64,000 nt of DNA, taken from the NCBI GenBank assembly GCA_019359595.1, contig JAHHGZ010000007.1, forward strand, positions 124,001-188,000, in the 5' to 3' direction. Every line of letters begins with the position of its first letter. The first letter of the stretch is position 1. Under the pieces are notes generated by a model that was not told where the DNA came from, searched no databases, and saw only the letters and a program-made list of their open reading frames with translations. This document shows positions 32,148-41,272 of this stretch, one piece after another. This stretch comes from Cyanomargarita calcarea GSE-NOS-MK-12-04C. Its GTDB lineage: Bacteria; Cyanobacteriota; Cyanobacteriia; Cyanobacteriales; Nostocaceae. Both the position numbers and the translations under genes were made by a program.

Positions 32148-34382
32148 CTACTTTTCCACAGCTTGTTGCAGCGCTAATTGATATGGCTTGCCATAAGACA
32201 CAAAAGTACTCGACGAGTTGGATACTCCATTTGCCACAACCCCAATCAGGTTTAACCTGCTCAACATAGCTGTAGCTTGTGCTAGTTGGGTTCGAGTTAC
32301 TTTACCAATGCTTGCGACCATCACCACACTCCGACAAGATGATGCTGTAAGTATGGCATCTACCAAACCAAGAACTGGAGGAGCATCTAGAAGTACCAAA
32401 TCGTAATTTTCCTCGAATCCTGCCATTAATTGTGCCATGCGAGGCGAACTTAACAAATTCGCTGGGTCAGCAGGGGTTGGTCCGGCGGTCAATATATCAA
32501 TATAGGATGAGCCTGAGGAATGAAAACTAATTTGGTTGGGTAGAGGGACATCGCTTGCCAGTAAAGTTGAAAGTCCCTGTTCATTGGGAAGATTCAGATG
32601 TTTGTGCAGGCTAGGATCGCGTAAATTAGCATCAATAAGCAGTACCCTTTTATGCAGACGAGCAGCACTCATCGCTAGACCCAGTGCTAGAGATGACTTA
32701 CCGACATCGGGCAATGCTGAAGTCACCATCAAAGATTTGAGGTTAGCAACAGAATTGACAAGCTCAATGTTTTTATAAATTAGATCCAGGGATTCCCAAC
32801 GGGGTGGAGATTGCAGTACCTGAATTGTCCAAGGGGCAAGTACTTCTGGTTTGCCAAAAGGCAACTTAATTACTGATTCTCTGTTTTTCGCAGGTGGTAA
32901 TTTGGGGGTTGTTCCCAAAAGTGGCAACGCTGACTGCTTCTCCAATTCAGCAGTGCTATGAACAGAATCATCAGCTGCTTCTCGGATAAAGGCAGCAATA
33001 CCACCCAACATCAACCCGACGACTCCACCCAACATCAAGTTTTGCTGGAGGTTGGGACCCAATTGTCTGCCCGGTTGGGGTTCTTCCACGGGTTGCCATT
33101 CAAATCCACCCTTGGTAAGTTCCTGTCTCAGTTGCTGCTCTGCTTTGAGAAGCTCCTGCAATCGATCGCGGGTAAGTTTTACCTGCGGTTGCAAGCGACC
33201 ATATTCAGCCAACAAAGAAGGGAATCGTTTCAACTCTACACTCAGTTCTTGCTCTTTGCCAGCTATAGCTTGATCCCGAGCCTTTAAGGAACGGATAGTT
33301 GTCTCCGACTCCACCAGTTGACTGGTCAGATTAAGGTCTATTTGCCCAAGTTGCCCTTGTTCTAGTTGACCCTCTCCCGCTACAGGGTTGCTACCAGGAG
33401 CTTGTCCACCTAATGTCCGTCCTACTTCTTGTTGCAATAATTGCTTCTGGCTCTGGAGCTCTTCTACTAGCTTTTGTACTTTTGGATGTTCTTCCGTCAA
33501 GGTCAAACGTTGTTGTGCAAGAGCCAATTCAGTTTTTTGGATTTCGTCGAGCAACCCTTGGTAGCGACTAGACTGGCTCAGACGAGAAGAAACCAGAGCG
33601 TTTTGTGGAGTCCGGTTCAGTTGTTGTTGCAAAGAATTGTAGCGAGCGATCGCCTCTTGCTGTTGTGCGGCATTTGTCCGTCGCTCTTGCTGAATCTGGG
33701 CTAAAGCATCTTGTGCAACTTTGACCTGCGTCTCTGGATCGATCAGATTCTGACTTCTGCGAAACCTTTGTAAGTTTGCCTCAGATGTAGTAACCTCATC
33801 ACCGACCTTTTTCAACTGTTCCCTGATATTTCTCAGACCCTTTTGTAAACGTTCGTCCTGCTGTTTTTTGTTGTAATCTAAATAAACTTCGCGAATAGTA
33901 TCTAAAACTCTTTGTGTTTTAACAGGACTCGTACTAATATATTCAGCTTGGAATATTTTAGTTGAGACGTTATCTTCTTTTTCTTTTATTTGAGTTAAGA
34001 CTAAAGAGCCTTGAATTTCCCCTAATGTTGTACCGGGAAACTCAGTCTGGAGTTTATCAACCGCTTTTTGGAGCAATCCAGAACTTCGCATTAAGTTTAG
34101 CTGGGTTGCTGTATCTATCTGAACATTCGGGTCGGTAAATTCATTTTCTATCCCAGTTCCTTGTTGTGGTTTGCCTTGATAGTTGGGTTCTACCAACAAC
34201 TGCATTGAGCTTTTATAAGTGGCTGGTGTTTTGGAAGTTATGACACCTGCAGCTACAACGGAACTAAGAAATACTAATAAAAACCAAGGAAATCTGCGTA
34301 TTAAAACTGCAAAAAGTTGTCCGTAACCCGGCTCTGTCTCCGCAGCTGGATTAAGATTGGGATTTAGACTAGTCTGGATCAC
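32148..34382 (-). CDS. Wzc-like polysaccharide co-polymerase/BY-kinase
   Basis: The 744-residue protein has a Wzz-type N-terminal domain with a first span near residues 32-52, a long coiled coil (about 175-430), a second span near 450-470 (LMLGGVVGLMLGGIAAFI) and a cytoplasmic ATPase of the bacterial tyrosine-kinase type: ALPDVGKSSLA (Walker A), VLLIDANLRDPSLH (A') and YDLVLLDAPPV (B). The C-terminus has only a few tyrosines (FVSYGKPYQL) and no dense tyrosine cluster, so autophosphorylation control may be weak. It governs chain length and export of the island's polymer. The gap to the GT4 gene upstream is 24 bases. Confidence 0.9.
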   Translation of the reverse strand: MIQTSLNPNLNPAAETEPGYGQLFAVLIRRFPWFLLVFLSSVVAAGVITSKTPATYKSSMQLLVEPNYQGKPQQGTGIENEFTDPNVQIDTATQLNLMRSSGLLQKAVDKLQTEFPGTTLGEIQGSLVLTQIKEKEDNVSTKIFQAEYISTSPVKTQRVLDTIREVYLDYNKKQQDERLQKGLRNIREQLKKVGDEVTTSEANLQRFRRSQNLIDPETQVKVAQDALAQIQQERRTNAAQQQEAIARYNSLQQQLNRTPQNALVSSRLSQSSRYQGLLDEIQKTELALAQQRLTLTEEHPKVQKLVEELQSQKQLLQQEVGRTLGGQAPGSNPVAGEGQLEQGQLGQIDLNLTSQLVESETTIRSLKARDQAIAGKEQELSVELKRFPSLLAEYGRLQPQVKLTRDRLQELLKAEQQLRQELTKGGFEWQPVEEPQPGRQLGPNLQQNLMLGGVVGLMLGGIAAFIREAADDSVHSTAELEKQSALPLLGTTPKLPPAKNRESVIKLPFGKPEVLAPWTIQVLQSPPRWESLDLIYKNIELVNSVANLKSLMVTSALPDVGKSSLALGLAMSAARLHKRVLLIDANLRDPSLHKHLNLPNEQGLSTLLASDVPLPNQISFHSSGSSYIDILTAGPTPADPANLLSSPRMAQLMAGFEENYDLVLLDAPPVLGLVDAILTASSCRSVVMVASIGKVTRTQLAQATAMLSRLNLIGVVANGVSNSSSTFVSYGKPYQLALQQAVEK

Positions 34383-34406
34383 GTTTACTATCCTTCAGCT
34401 AACAAA

Positions 34407-35507
34407 TCAAACTAATGATGGATGCACCCTACAAGCTTGTTCAATTACCTGCTCTACTTTACTAAAGAAGGCATCTTCTGAAAAATTTGTCATTGCATGA
34501 TTGCGAATGCTTTCGTAATTCCATGAGATTTCCCTGGCTTCTAGCAGTGCAGCTTGTAGTGATTCGGGTGTTTGCCTCTTAAAAAAAACTCCTGTTTTAC
34601 CAGGTATTTGAGTATCTAATACCCCACCGGCTCCATAAGCAATGACTGGTGTTCCACTTACATTCGCTTCTACTGGAACCAATCCGTAGTCTTCCAATGC
34701 TGCAACTATAATTGAGCTTGCGTTTGCAAATAACTGAGTGCGTTTTAAGTCAGTTACGTGTCCCACGAACTTAATATTCTTTAAAGCTTTTGACTCTAAC
34801 CTCTCTTTTTCTGGACCACTACCTGATATTAATAACTGCCACCCCAGCCAATTAAAAGCTTCGACTATTATATCAAGACGTTTATAACTAATCATCCGCG
34901 CTGATGCCAGATAATATTCTTCTTTTTTATCTGAATAAAGAAATTTAGTGGTATCAATTGGATAGTTAACAACTATTGCTTTTTTACCATAAATCTCTTC
35001 AATCCGACGGGCAACAACACTAGAATTAGCAATATAAAGGTCTGGTTCCTGTGAGTATGTCAGGTCAACCTTTCTCATCATTTGGAATACTTGTTCGATT
35101 AAGGGAGCAAAATATCTATAGTCTCCATACTCCCTTAGATATGTCTCTGTATCCCAAAGAAAGCGGGTGACATTATGACAAAAACAAATGTGGCGTGCCC
35201 CCGGTTTTTTTCGCACTGCTTTGGCAAAGCTGGTGCTACTGCTGATAATCAAATCGTAGTCTTGCAAGTCTAGGGAGCGGAAGGCAGGAAAATAGAGCGG
35301 AGCCATCAGGCGAAAATACTTTGCTGCACCCGGAATACTTTGCAAGAATGTAGTCTTGACTATACGCTCACCCAAGTCTATAGTTTGTTGCGGATCGTAC
35401 AAAGACGTGAAAATATCTGCTTCTGGATAGCGCTTGCAAAATAATTCAAAGACGCGCTCTGCCCCACCTCGTTGAGTTAGATAATCGTGGACTAGAGCAA
35501 TTTTCAT
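34407..35507 (-). CDS. Glycosyltransferase family 4 (polysaccharide island)
   Basis: The 366-residue protein starts MKIALVHDYLTQRGGAERVF, a signature of WcaC/mannosyl-type GT4 enzymes, and has NYPIDTTKFLYSDKKEEYYLASARMISYKRLDII split over the inter-domain region, LLISGSGPEKERL, and the donor segment AALEDYGLVPVEANVSGTPVIAYGAGG with E-x7-E. HICFCHNVTRFLWD is typical of this subgroup. It is cotranscribed with wzc. The acceptor is probably the growing lipid-linked repeat unit. Confidence 0.9.
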   Translation of the reverse strand: MKIALVHDYLTQRGGAERVFELFCKRYPEADIFTSLYDPQQTIDLGERIVKTTFLQSIPGAAKYFRLMAPLYFPAFRSLDLQDYDLIISSSTSFAKAVRKKPGARHICFCHNVTRFLWDTETYLREYGDYRYFAPLIEQVFQMMRKVDLTYSQEPDLYIANSSVVARRIEEIYGKKAIVVNYPIDTTKFLYSDKKEEYYLASARMISYKRLDIIVEAFNWLGWQLLISGSGPEKERLESKALKNIKFVGHVTDLKRTQLFANASSIIVAALEDYGLVPVEANVSGTPVIAYGAGGVLDTQIPGKTGVFFKRQTPESLQAALLEAREISWNYESIRNHAMTNFSEDAFFSKVEQVIEQACRVHPSLV

Positions 35508-35912
35508 AAAGTTTACCTAAATATATAAAGTTTATTTACTAACATTTTGTGCCGTTAATTGCAGAACCCCTTACCCCCTATCCCGATGAACGGAACGCCG
35601 AATCTCTCAACCCGGCGACTAATCAAATAAATACTAGTCCCCCATCCTGTAGATTGGCTGACTAGAAAAACTACCCTACCTTTCCCGGTTGCGGTATATT
35701 TATTGAAAGTTTACACTGTGTTTGGATAACCCAAACAATTTGTCTATATTAATTCTGAAATGTTGTTGGGATGGCAGTATTGAACAATGTATTTATGATA
35801 TTAGTATTAGAAGTGATTTATAAACTCTTTCTGCTTTATTTTTACAGAAAGTTAACAATTCCAACATCTAATATTAATAATTGCCACTACTGCCGATAGA
35901 CTCAGGATGTTA
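35508..35912. other. Spacer in the polysaccharide island
   Basis: About 405 bases with no gene. A common cyanobacterial phrase (CCCTTACCCCCTATCCCGATG) is present. A direct or separate promoter for the GT4-wzc pair may lie here, but no motif stands out. Confidence 0.45.
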
Positions 35913-37250
35913 TCAAGCGATACCAGCAAAGCTGGTTGCCAAGGGCATCGCAAGTGTTTTTGCTGGAGCGAAATAGGTATTTTGCTCTGCTCGCAGTTTA
36001 TCGCAGAGTCTACCTTCAGGCAACTCTACATCATCATAAGTGAGGACTTGATCCTTATTTACATCTCGCTTCAAGCGGCAGCCTTCAGCTAAACCCATTG
36101 GTAGGAGGTTTTCACTGAGGACAATGTTTGAATTCTCACACTGTCCATAACTCATGTAGTATCCTATACCATCAATTGTTTCGCCAGCTTTTAGGTCTAT
36201 TTTGGCAGTGGTAACCACATCGACCAAAGGACCGCCTAAAGGTGATAGAACGTAATCATGGAAGAGGACGGCGCGAGCGACGGAGATTGGTACCTCAAAA
36301 TGACAGAGATGATAAGGAGTATAGAAGCTGTAAAGAGGGCCTTCACCTAATTTGTACAAGTTGAGGTAGTGGCGTTGCTTGGGATCGTCGTGAGTCCCAA
36401 ATACAAATACACCAGGACCTGGTTTTGAGCCAACGACGTAATCAACGATACCGCCTAACTCCTTAAGCTGTTCGACATCATACATATTGGTCATCTCATC
36501 GACATGACCGTTGAAATCATATCCCAACATCCCGCGTTTGGCGACTTTCATCCCAGTGGCATTAGCAACGATCGCTTGTTCAAAGGAAATTTTGCTGCCG
36601 TCGGCAAAGCTGGTTACCATGTGCGCTTTTTGACCCCAGCGTTTAGCAAATGCTTCTTGGGTGGTGGGGTTGCGATAAGGGTCTTGCAGTCCTTTGATGT
36701 TGCCACACAACAAGGGAGTTAGGCCAATGCTTTTGACAAAGCGGTAGAGATTTGCTTGTACTCCTGGTTGGTCGCCATCGCAGGCTGTGAGGATCACACC
36801 AGCTTTATCAGCATATACTTTCAGAATCGGACCGATGGTGCCATCGAGTTCGGCATTCATCATAATTATATGCTTGCGGTTGGCGATCGCTTCCATCACC
36901 AAATGAGCGCCAAACTCTACTGCCCCTGTAACTTCAATTAAGGCATCAATCCCTTCGGCTCGGCACAGTAACATTGCATCTTCAGTAACTGCGTATTTAC
37001 CTTGGGCGATCGCATCTTCTAATTCAGTAACAGTGGAAACAACGTTAAAATTCTCAATTCCGGCTTCAGTATAAGCAAGTTTTGCGGCTTCAAGAGTCCG
37101 GTTGGAAATTGCAACTAACTCCATACCGGGGACTGAATTTGCAATTTGATTGGCAATTCCCCGACCCATAAAACCAGCACCAATCATGGCCACTTTGATG
37201 GGTTTACCAGCTTCAGCCCGAGCTTGTAAAGCGCGATCGATAATAATCAT
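35913..37250 (-). CDS. SAF-domain NAD(P)-dependent oxidoreductase (homoserine-dehydrogenase-like)
   Basis: The 445-residue protein has an N-terminal Rossmann fold (VAMIGAGFMGRGIANQIA, about residues 19-36), a middle catalytic part with TACDGDQPGVQANLYRF and GNIKGLQDPYRNPTT, and a C-terminal SAF-like portion (VVTTAKIDLKAGETIDGIGYY). This family is found in sugar and polysaccharide clusters and is thought to oxidise or reduce a polyol or sugar intermediate; the reaction is not known to me. It lies between rfbC (150 bases upstream, with a hairpin) and the GT4 gene. It probably works with the rfbF, rfbC and epimerase enzymes on the same nucleotide sugar. Confidence 0.85.
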   Translation of the reverse strand: MIIIDRALQARAEAGKPIKVAMIGAGFMGRGIANQIANSVPGMELVAISNRTLEAAKLAYTEAGIENFNVVSTVTELEDAIAQGKYAVTEDAMLLCRAEGIDALIEVTGAVEFGAHLVMEAIANRKHIIMMNAELDGTIGPILKVYADKAGVILTACDGDQPGVQANLYRFVKSIGLTPLLCGNIKGLQDPYRNPTTQEAFAKRWGQKAHMVTSFADGSKISFEQAIVANATGMKVAKRGMLGYDFNGHVDEMTNMYDVEQLKELGGIVDYVVGSKPGPGVFVFGTHDDPKQRHYLNLYKLGEGPLYSFYTPYHLCHFEVPISVARAVLFHDYVLSPLGGPLVDVVTTAKIDLKAGETIDGIGYYMSYGQCENSNIVLSENLLPMGLAEGCRLKRDVNKDQVLTYDDVELPEGRLCDKLRAEQNTYFAPAKTLAMPLATSFAGIA

Positions 37251-37333
37251 TGGTTCAAATCCTTTCTTAAGTTTTATCTTTAGTTATCCGCTTCCTTGTG
37301 GGGTTTAATATCCCGACAAGAAACAGGTCGCTC

Positions 37334-37368
37334 GTTTATATATGGGGTTCCAATCCCCATATATAAAC
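37334..37368. repeat. 14-bp perfect hairpin between rfbC and the SAF oxidoreductase
   Basis: GTTTATATATGGGG and its complement are separated by seven bases, and a TTCCTTC tract follows. One arm is also at 19591-19604 next to a GAAGGAA tract, so this is a dispersed repeat. In the operon it could act as a processing or attenuation point. Confidence 0.65.
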
Positions 37369-37399
37369 TTCTTCCTTCTTCCTTCTTCCTTCTCCAAGG

Positions 37400-37957
37400 T
37401 CATTTAGAATTTGTGCCGCCAACGGTCATCATTGTCATCAAAGGCCAATTTAAATCCTTCTCGGAAATCTCCGTAACTTCTACAGGCCACTGAATGTTAA
37501 AGAATGGGTCGTCATAGCGTAAACCTCTTTCATATCCTGGTGTGTAGAATTCACCGACTTGGTAGATAACCTCAGCGCTATCAGTAAGTGCTTGATAGCC
37601 GTGAGCAAACATTTCCGGGACATACAAGGCCCGACGGTTGTCTTGTGTTAATTCAACTCCGAAGTGTGATAAAAATGTCGGAGATTCAGGACGCATATCA
37701 ATTATCACATCATAGATAGCGCCTTTCGTACAGCGAATTAATTTCGTTTCTGTAGCAGGAGCAATTTGATAATGCATTCCCCGCACCGTCCCTTTTTTAT
37801 GATTAAAAGATAGGTTGCATTGGGCAACTGTTGACTTTAAACCGTGCGCTTCAAATTCTTGAGCGCAGAAACTACGGGCAAAAAAACCACGATGATCGGG
37901 CTTTTCTTCTAAATCAATAATGTATGCGTCTTTGAGTTCGGTTGTGCTGAAAATCAT
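37400..37957 (-). CDS. rfbC: dTDP-4-dehydrorhamnose 3,5-epimerase family (RfbC)
   Basis: The 185-residue cupin protein has the RfbC motifs: DHRGFFARSFCAQEF, QCNLSFNHKKGTVRGMHYQ (catalytic His in the RGMHYQ region), GAIYDVIIDMRPESPT and YVPEMFAHGYQAL. It epimerises a 4-keto-6-deoxy nucleotide sugar at C3 and C5. Because the cluster has a CDP-glucose-forming enzyme and no visible rmlA, rmlB or rmlD, the real substrate may be a CDP- rather than a dTDP-sugar. Length is normal for the family. Confidence 0.9.
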   Translation of the reverse strand: MIFSTTELKDAYIIDLEEKPDHRGFFARSFCAQEFEAHGLKSTVAQCNLSFNHKKGTVRGMHYQIAPATETKLIRCTKGAIYDVIIDMRPESPTFLSHFGVELTQDNRRALYVPEMFAHGYQALTDSAEVIYQVGEFYTPGYERGLRYDDPFFNIQWPVEVTEISEKDLNWPLMTMMTVGGTNSK

Positions 37958-38048
37958 AGATAACCTCTATTAATGAATTATTTAGTCCGATTGCAGGAGC
38001 TAATTAGCGAGCGCGAACTATTTATACCGTACGAGCGTTCTCCACTCC

Positions 38049-38912
38049 CTACTTTTGAATGGCCGTTTGCATCAATTCTGGTCTGGCAAAAGTATCATCC
38101 CAGTATTGAGTACAAAGTTCTGGTCGTTTGGGTCGGTTTGCTGTGTAAACAAAGAATAGTGCTGCCCGTTCTTCTGTCCTGATAGTACCGTGATGTAAAG
38201 TAGTTTTTGGGTCTGTAAAAATCACTGTACCTGCTGGACCTGGGCAGGATTTCCAATCACTTTTCGGGATAATTTCCTTTAGCTGTGCATCACTAATCCC
38301 TACATGACCCGATTTCCAAAGTTTGTAATAAATCTGACAATAATCCCAACTATATAAAGATGTTTTCGATACCGGAATATATTCAAAGGGACCATGTTTT
38401 TCTTCCACATCAGTCAAGTAGATGATGATTTTCACCATTCTCCGGTCTTCTGAATCTTTATGCCATAAGAGTGTGCCAAACTGATTTTTATTATCGAAAT
38501 CTTTGCGTAAATGTACACCTTGAAAGGCAACGGGAAGACCAATATAATTTTCGGCAATGTTCAGCAGTTTTTCTTCGCTCCCCCACACTGAAAATTCTGT
38601 TAAATCTGTAACTGTGTGAATTTCTGGAAGCTTCCGACCGAGCCTACCTTTATTTCTCGCTTCCATTCTAGATAGTTGAGAAGAAGCTTTATAGAGAAGA
38701 TTTGCAGTCGAATCTAACCCTAATTTTTCTAGAGTTGTAACGTAAACACCTTCTTTTTTCAGAGCGTCACAAATTAGGCGTTCATGAAGTGACTCCGAAG
38801 GAGTATCGCCTTCTTTGATTACTGGTAAATTTTTCTCGTGCTTCTTAAGTGCGGCCCTATAAGCTAACTCAGATTTCAGTTCAAATACTTTATTTTGAAT
38901 AATATTCAGCAT
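38049..38912 (-). CDS. PhyH-like Fe(II)/2-oxoglutarate dioxygenase
   Basis: The 287-residue protein shows the facial-triad pattern of phytanoyl-CoA-dioxygenase-like enzymes: H-x-D in LLWHKDSEDRRMVKIIIYL at about residue 150, a PFEYIPVSKTSLYSWD strand, and the distal His in KTTLHHGTIRTEER near 245. An Arg that would bind 2-oxoglutarate follows (RTEERAALFFVY). It would hydroxylate or otherwise oxidise a small substrate, plausibly a sugar or its acyl group. Neighbouring enzymes for a modified deoxysugar support that. The reaction is inferred, not known. Confidence 0.75.
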   Translation of the reverse strand: MLNIIQNKVFELKSELAYRAALKKHEKNLPVIKEGDTPSESLHERLICDALKKEGVYVTTLEKLGLDSTANLLYKASSQLSRMEARNKGRLGRKLPEIHTVTDLTEFSVWGSEEKLLNIAENYIGLPVAFQGVHLRKDFDNKNQFGTLLWHKDSEDRRMVKIIIYLTDVEEKHGPFEYIPVSKTSLYSWDYCQIYYKLWKSGHVGISDAQLKEIIPKSDWKSCPGPAGTVIFTDPKTTLHHGTIRTEERAALFFVYTANRPKRPELCTQYWDDTFARPELMQTAIQK

Positions 38913-38971
38913 GGCACTAATACCTTGGTTTTTTTTCGATTCTCAATGTTTACAGTTACAATAAATTATAA

Positions 38972-39964
38972 TTACACTTCCTGAGTAGTCTGACCTGTTG
39001 ATTTAGGAATTTTTAAATCTTTGAAATTCATCAATTCTAAAGCAGATACACCGACTAAACTCAAAAAGGGAATTAGTATGTTTATCGCGAAAATAGGCCA
39101 TCTTCTCAAAGCCCCTAAGAATACTTTCAAGTCAACTTCTTGGAAATTTCGGACAATCATCCGTCTGCAAAATTCCTTAGAATACCCATTCTCTTCTAAT
39201 TTCACTAGAACTTCTGGTGTATGCTTGTATTGCATTAAAAGTGCTGATTTTCCCTGTTTCTGCCAATAACTCACGCCGACAATACATTCCATAAATGTTT
39301 CTTTTGTGACAATTATATTGCCATTAGCGGCACAATACCCAGCTAAATATGCTAAAGATATCCAATTAGTATCAGCATCTTTCCAAATTTGTAGAGCCTT
39401 TTGTACCAAGTCGGTTCGGTAAACAGAAGCAGTCAGAAAAATCACTGCACCAATACTTTTCTCAAAACAATGTTCAAATATTGCTTTGCTGTCACATACA
39501 ATATCTTCAGTGTCAACATCAAACCAACGGTTACCAACTATTGTCGGTGGGTGGACTGGTTCACCAGTAATTTTGTTACGACCGGAAAAGTTGAGAAATA
39601 ATAAGGATAAATTATCGTGTTCATTGATTTTATTGATGACATAAGGAATTGCTCTATCCTGAACTAGGTCATCATCACCTATTGTCCAAACATATTTTGT
39701 TGTTGCAGCATTTAGGCAATAAATGATATTTTTCATCACTCCTAAATTTTCGCTGTTTTTATTGTATTTGAATGTAAATTTACTAAGAATTATTTGCCAC
39801 TTCTTTACAATTACTTGAGTATTGTCGGTAGAACAATTGTCTGAAACTAAGATTTCGCAGTCCGATTCAAATCCTTGGATAGCTTGAGCAAGCCATGCTA
39901 GCTGTTTATCAAGTAATTCGGCCCGATTGTAAGTGGGTATAGCAATGGTTAGCAGCTTTGTCAT
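38972..39964 (-). CDS. Glycosyltransferase family 2 (polysaccharide island)
   Basis: From ATG 39964 (MTKLLTIAIPTYNRAELLDK) the product has 330 residues with the GT2 features VSDNCSTDNTQVIV and WTIGDDDLVQDRAIPYV. The frame is open 34 codons upstream, but those residues are not family-like. A hydrophobic C-terminal segment (IFAINILIPFLSLVGVSAL) may anchor it. It is preceded, after the epimerase gene, by a 23-bp perfect hairpin. Sugar and acceptor unknown. Confidence 0.87.
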   Translation of the reverse strand: MTKLLTIAIPTYNRAELLDKQLAWLAQAIQGFESDCEILVSDNCSTDNTQVIVKKWQIILSKFTFKYNKNSENLGVMKNIIYCLNAATTKYVWTIGDDDLVQDRAIPYVINKINEHDNLSLLFLNFSGRNKITGEPVHPPTIVGNRWFDVDTEDIVCDSKAIFEHCFEKSIGAVIFLTASVYRTDLVQKALQIWKDADTNWISLAYLAGYCAANGNIIVTKETFMECIVGVSYWQKQGKSALLMQYKHTPEVLVKLEENGYSKEFCRRMIVRNFQEVDLKVFLGALRRWPIFAINILIPFLSLVGVSALELMNFKDLKIPKSTGQTTQEV

Positions 39965-40174
39965 AGGTATTGAGTAATGCAAATTAGTTAATAATCTTTT
40001 GACAGTTTTTTGGAAGATAAAAGCTAAAAAATCATCAACTCCAATCAGGTCTATTTGCTTGTACAATAATTACAAGATGATAAAGAATTAATAAATTAAG
40101 CATTGGGGATTATAAATCTGAACTTTTCTTTGCGCCTACCTTCGGGTTCTCCGTTGGAGTCTGCGTCAGGGAAA

Positions 40175-40225
40175 AAATATTTATAATAGTTAATAGTCTA
40201 TAACTATTAACTATTATAAATATTT
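40175..40225. terminator. 23-bp perfect AT-rich hairpin after the epimerase gene
   Basis: The arms at 40175-40197 and 40203-40225 (AAATATTTATAATAGTTAAT, then AGT, and the exact complement) are separated by CTATA. It begins six bases after the epimerase stop codon on the minus strand. Its AT-richness makes it a weak terminator but a good partial attenuator or mRNA-end stabiliser. Confidence 0.7.
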
Positions 40226-40231
40226 ACTGAA

Positions 40232-41260
40232 CTACTTTTTTGCCCAGAAGAAATCCTTATCGATTAGCTGAGTGCGAATCAAATACTCTAATTGCTTTAA
40301 ACGAGTAAAACCTCTAAAGGTGAAAGTTTCTTCAGTCAGATCGATTTGACTGAACACATCATACAATTGTTGGGCACCGCGTTGAGCATTCCAATCACAC
40401 TTAAAGCCAGGAAGGATTGTGTTGATTTTCTCGAAAGATACCCGGTAGCTGCGATTGTCTGCACCGTTATCGCCAAAACTTAATTTACATCCGGTGAAAA
40501 CATCAGCGATGATTTCGGCAACTTCTTTAACGCGATAATTGTTCGAGGTATCCCCAACGTTGAAGATTTGGTTGTGAATAATATCACGGGGTGCTTCCAA
40601 AGCGCAGACGATCGCCTTGCAGATATCCAGTGCGTGAACTAAAGGACGCCAAGGTGTACCGTCGCTGGTCATCTTGATTTCTTTGGTTGTCCAAGCTAAA
40701 CCTGACAAGTTGTTCAGGACAATATCAAAGCGCATTCTCGGTGAAGCACCAAAGGCTGTGGCATTCCGCATAAAGGTGGGGGAGAAGTCATCATCAGCCA
40801 TTGGTGCGACATCTCGTTCTACCAGTGTCTTACATTCTGCGTAGGCTGTTTGGGGATTTACGGGAGATTCTTCTGTGACATCACCTTCGGTCGCTACACC
40901 GTAGACACTGCAAGATGACATATACACAAAGCGACGGACACCCGCTTCTTTTGCCAACTTGGCAAGACGGACTGAACCTTTATGGTTAATATCATAAGTG
41001 ATGTTCGGTGCAAGTTGTCCCGCAGGGTCGTTGGAAAGTTCTGCCATGTGGACTATCCCATCAACCCCTTGTAAATCTTCAGCACTGATGTGGCGAATAT
41101 CTTTGTTGAGGGTTTTGGCGGTGATTTCCGTGCCGTTGTACAACCAACCTACTTTATAGTAGCCGATGTCTACGCCGAGAACTTCGTGTCCCCGTTCCAT
41201 TAACAGGGTAGGTAATAGCGAGCCTAGATAACCTTCTGTTCCAGTTACCAATACTTTCAT
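40232..41260 (-). CDS. NAD-dependent epimerase/dehydratase (extended SDR)
   Basis: The 342-residue protein has the glycine motif VTGTEGYLGSLL at the N-terminus, the Ser and YxxxK active site (MSSCSVYG, then YAECKTL near residue 140), and the substrate-binding region FNVGDTSNNYRV. This is the extended-SDR fold of nucleotide-sugar epimerases and 4,6-dehydratases. In this cluster it is the only candidate for the dehydratase step after RfbF, but the sequence alone does not decide between dehydratase and epimerase. It lies 12 bases from the LhgO-like gene, clearly in one operon. Confidence 0.88.
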   Translation of the reverse strand: MKVLVTGTEGYLGSLLPTLLMERGHEVLGVDIGYYKVGWLYNGTEITAKTLNKDIRHISAEDLQGVDGIVHMAELSNDPAGQLAPNITYDINHKGSVRLAKLAKEAGVRRFVYMSSCSVYGVATEGDVTEESPVNPQTAYAECKTLVERDVAPMADDDFSPTFMRNATAFGASPRMRFDIVLNNLSGLAWTTKEIKMTSDGTPWRPLVHALDICKAIVCALEAPRDIIHNQIFNVGDTSNNYRVKEVAEIIADVFTGCKLSFGDNGADNRSYRVSFEKINTILPGFKCDWNAQRGAQQLYDVFSQIDLTEETFTFRGFTRLKQLEYLIRTQLIDKDFFWAKK

Positions 41261-41272
41261 TGTTTTTGAATC

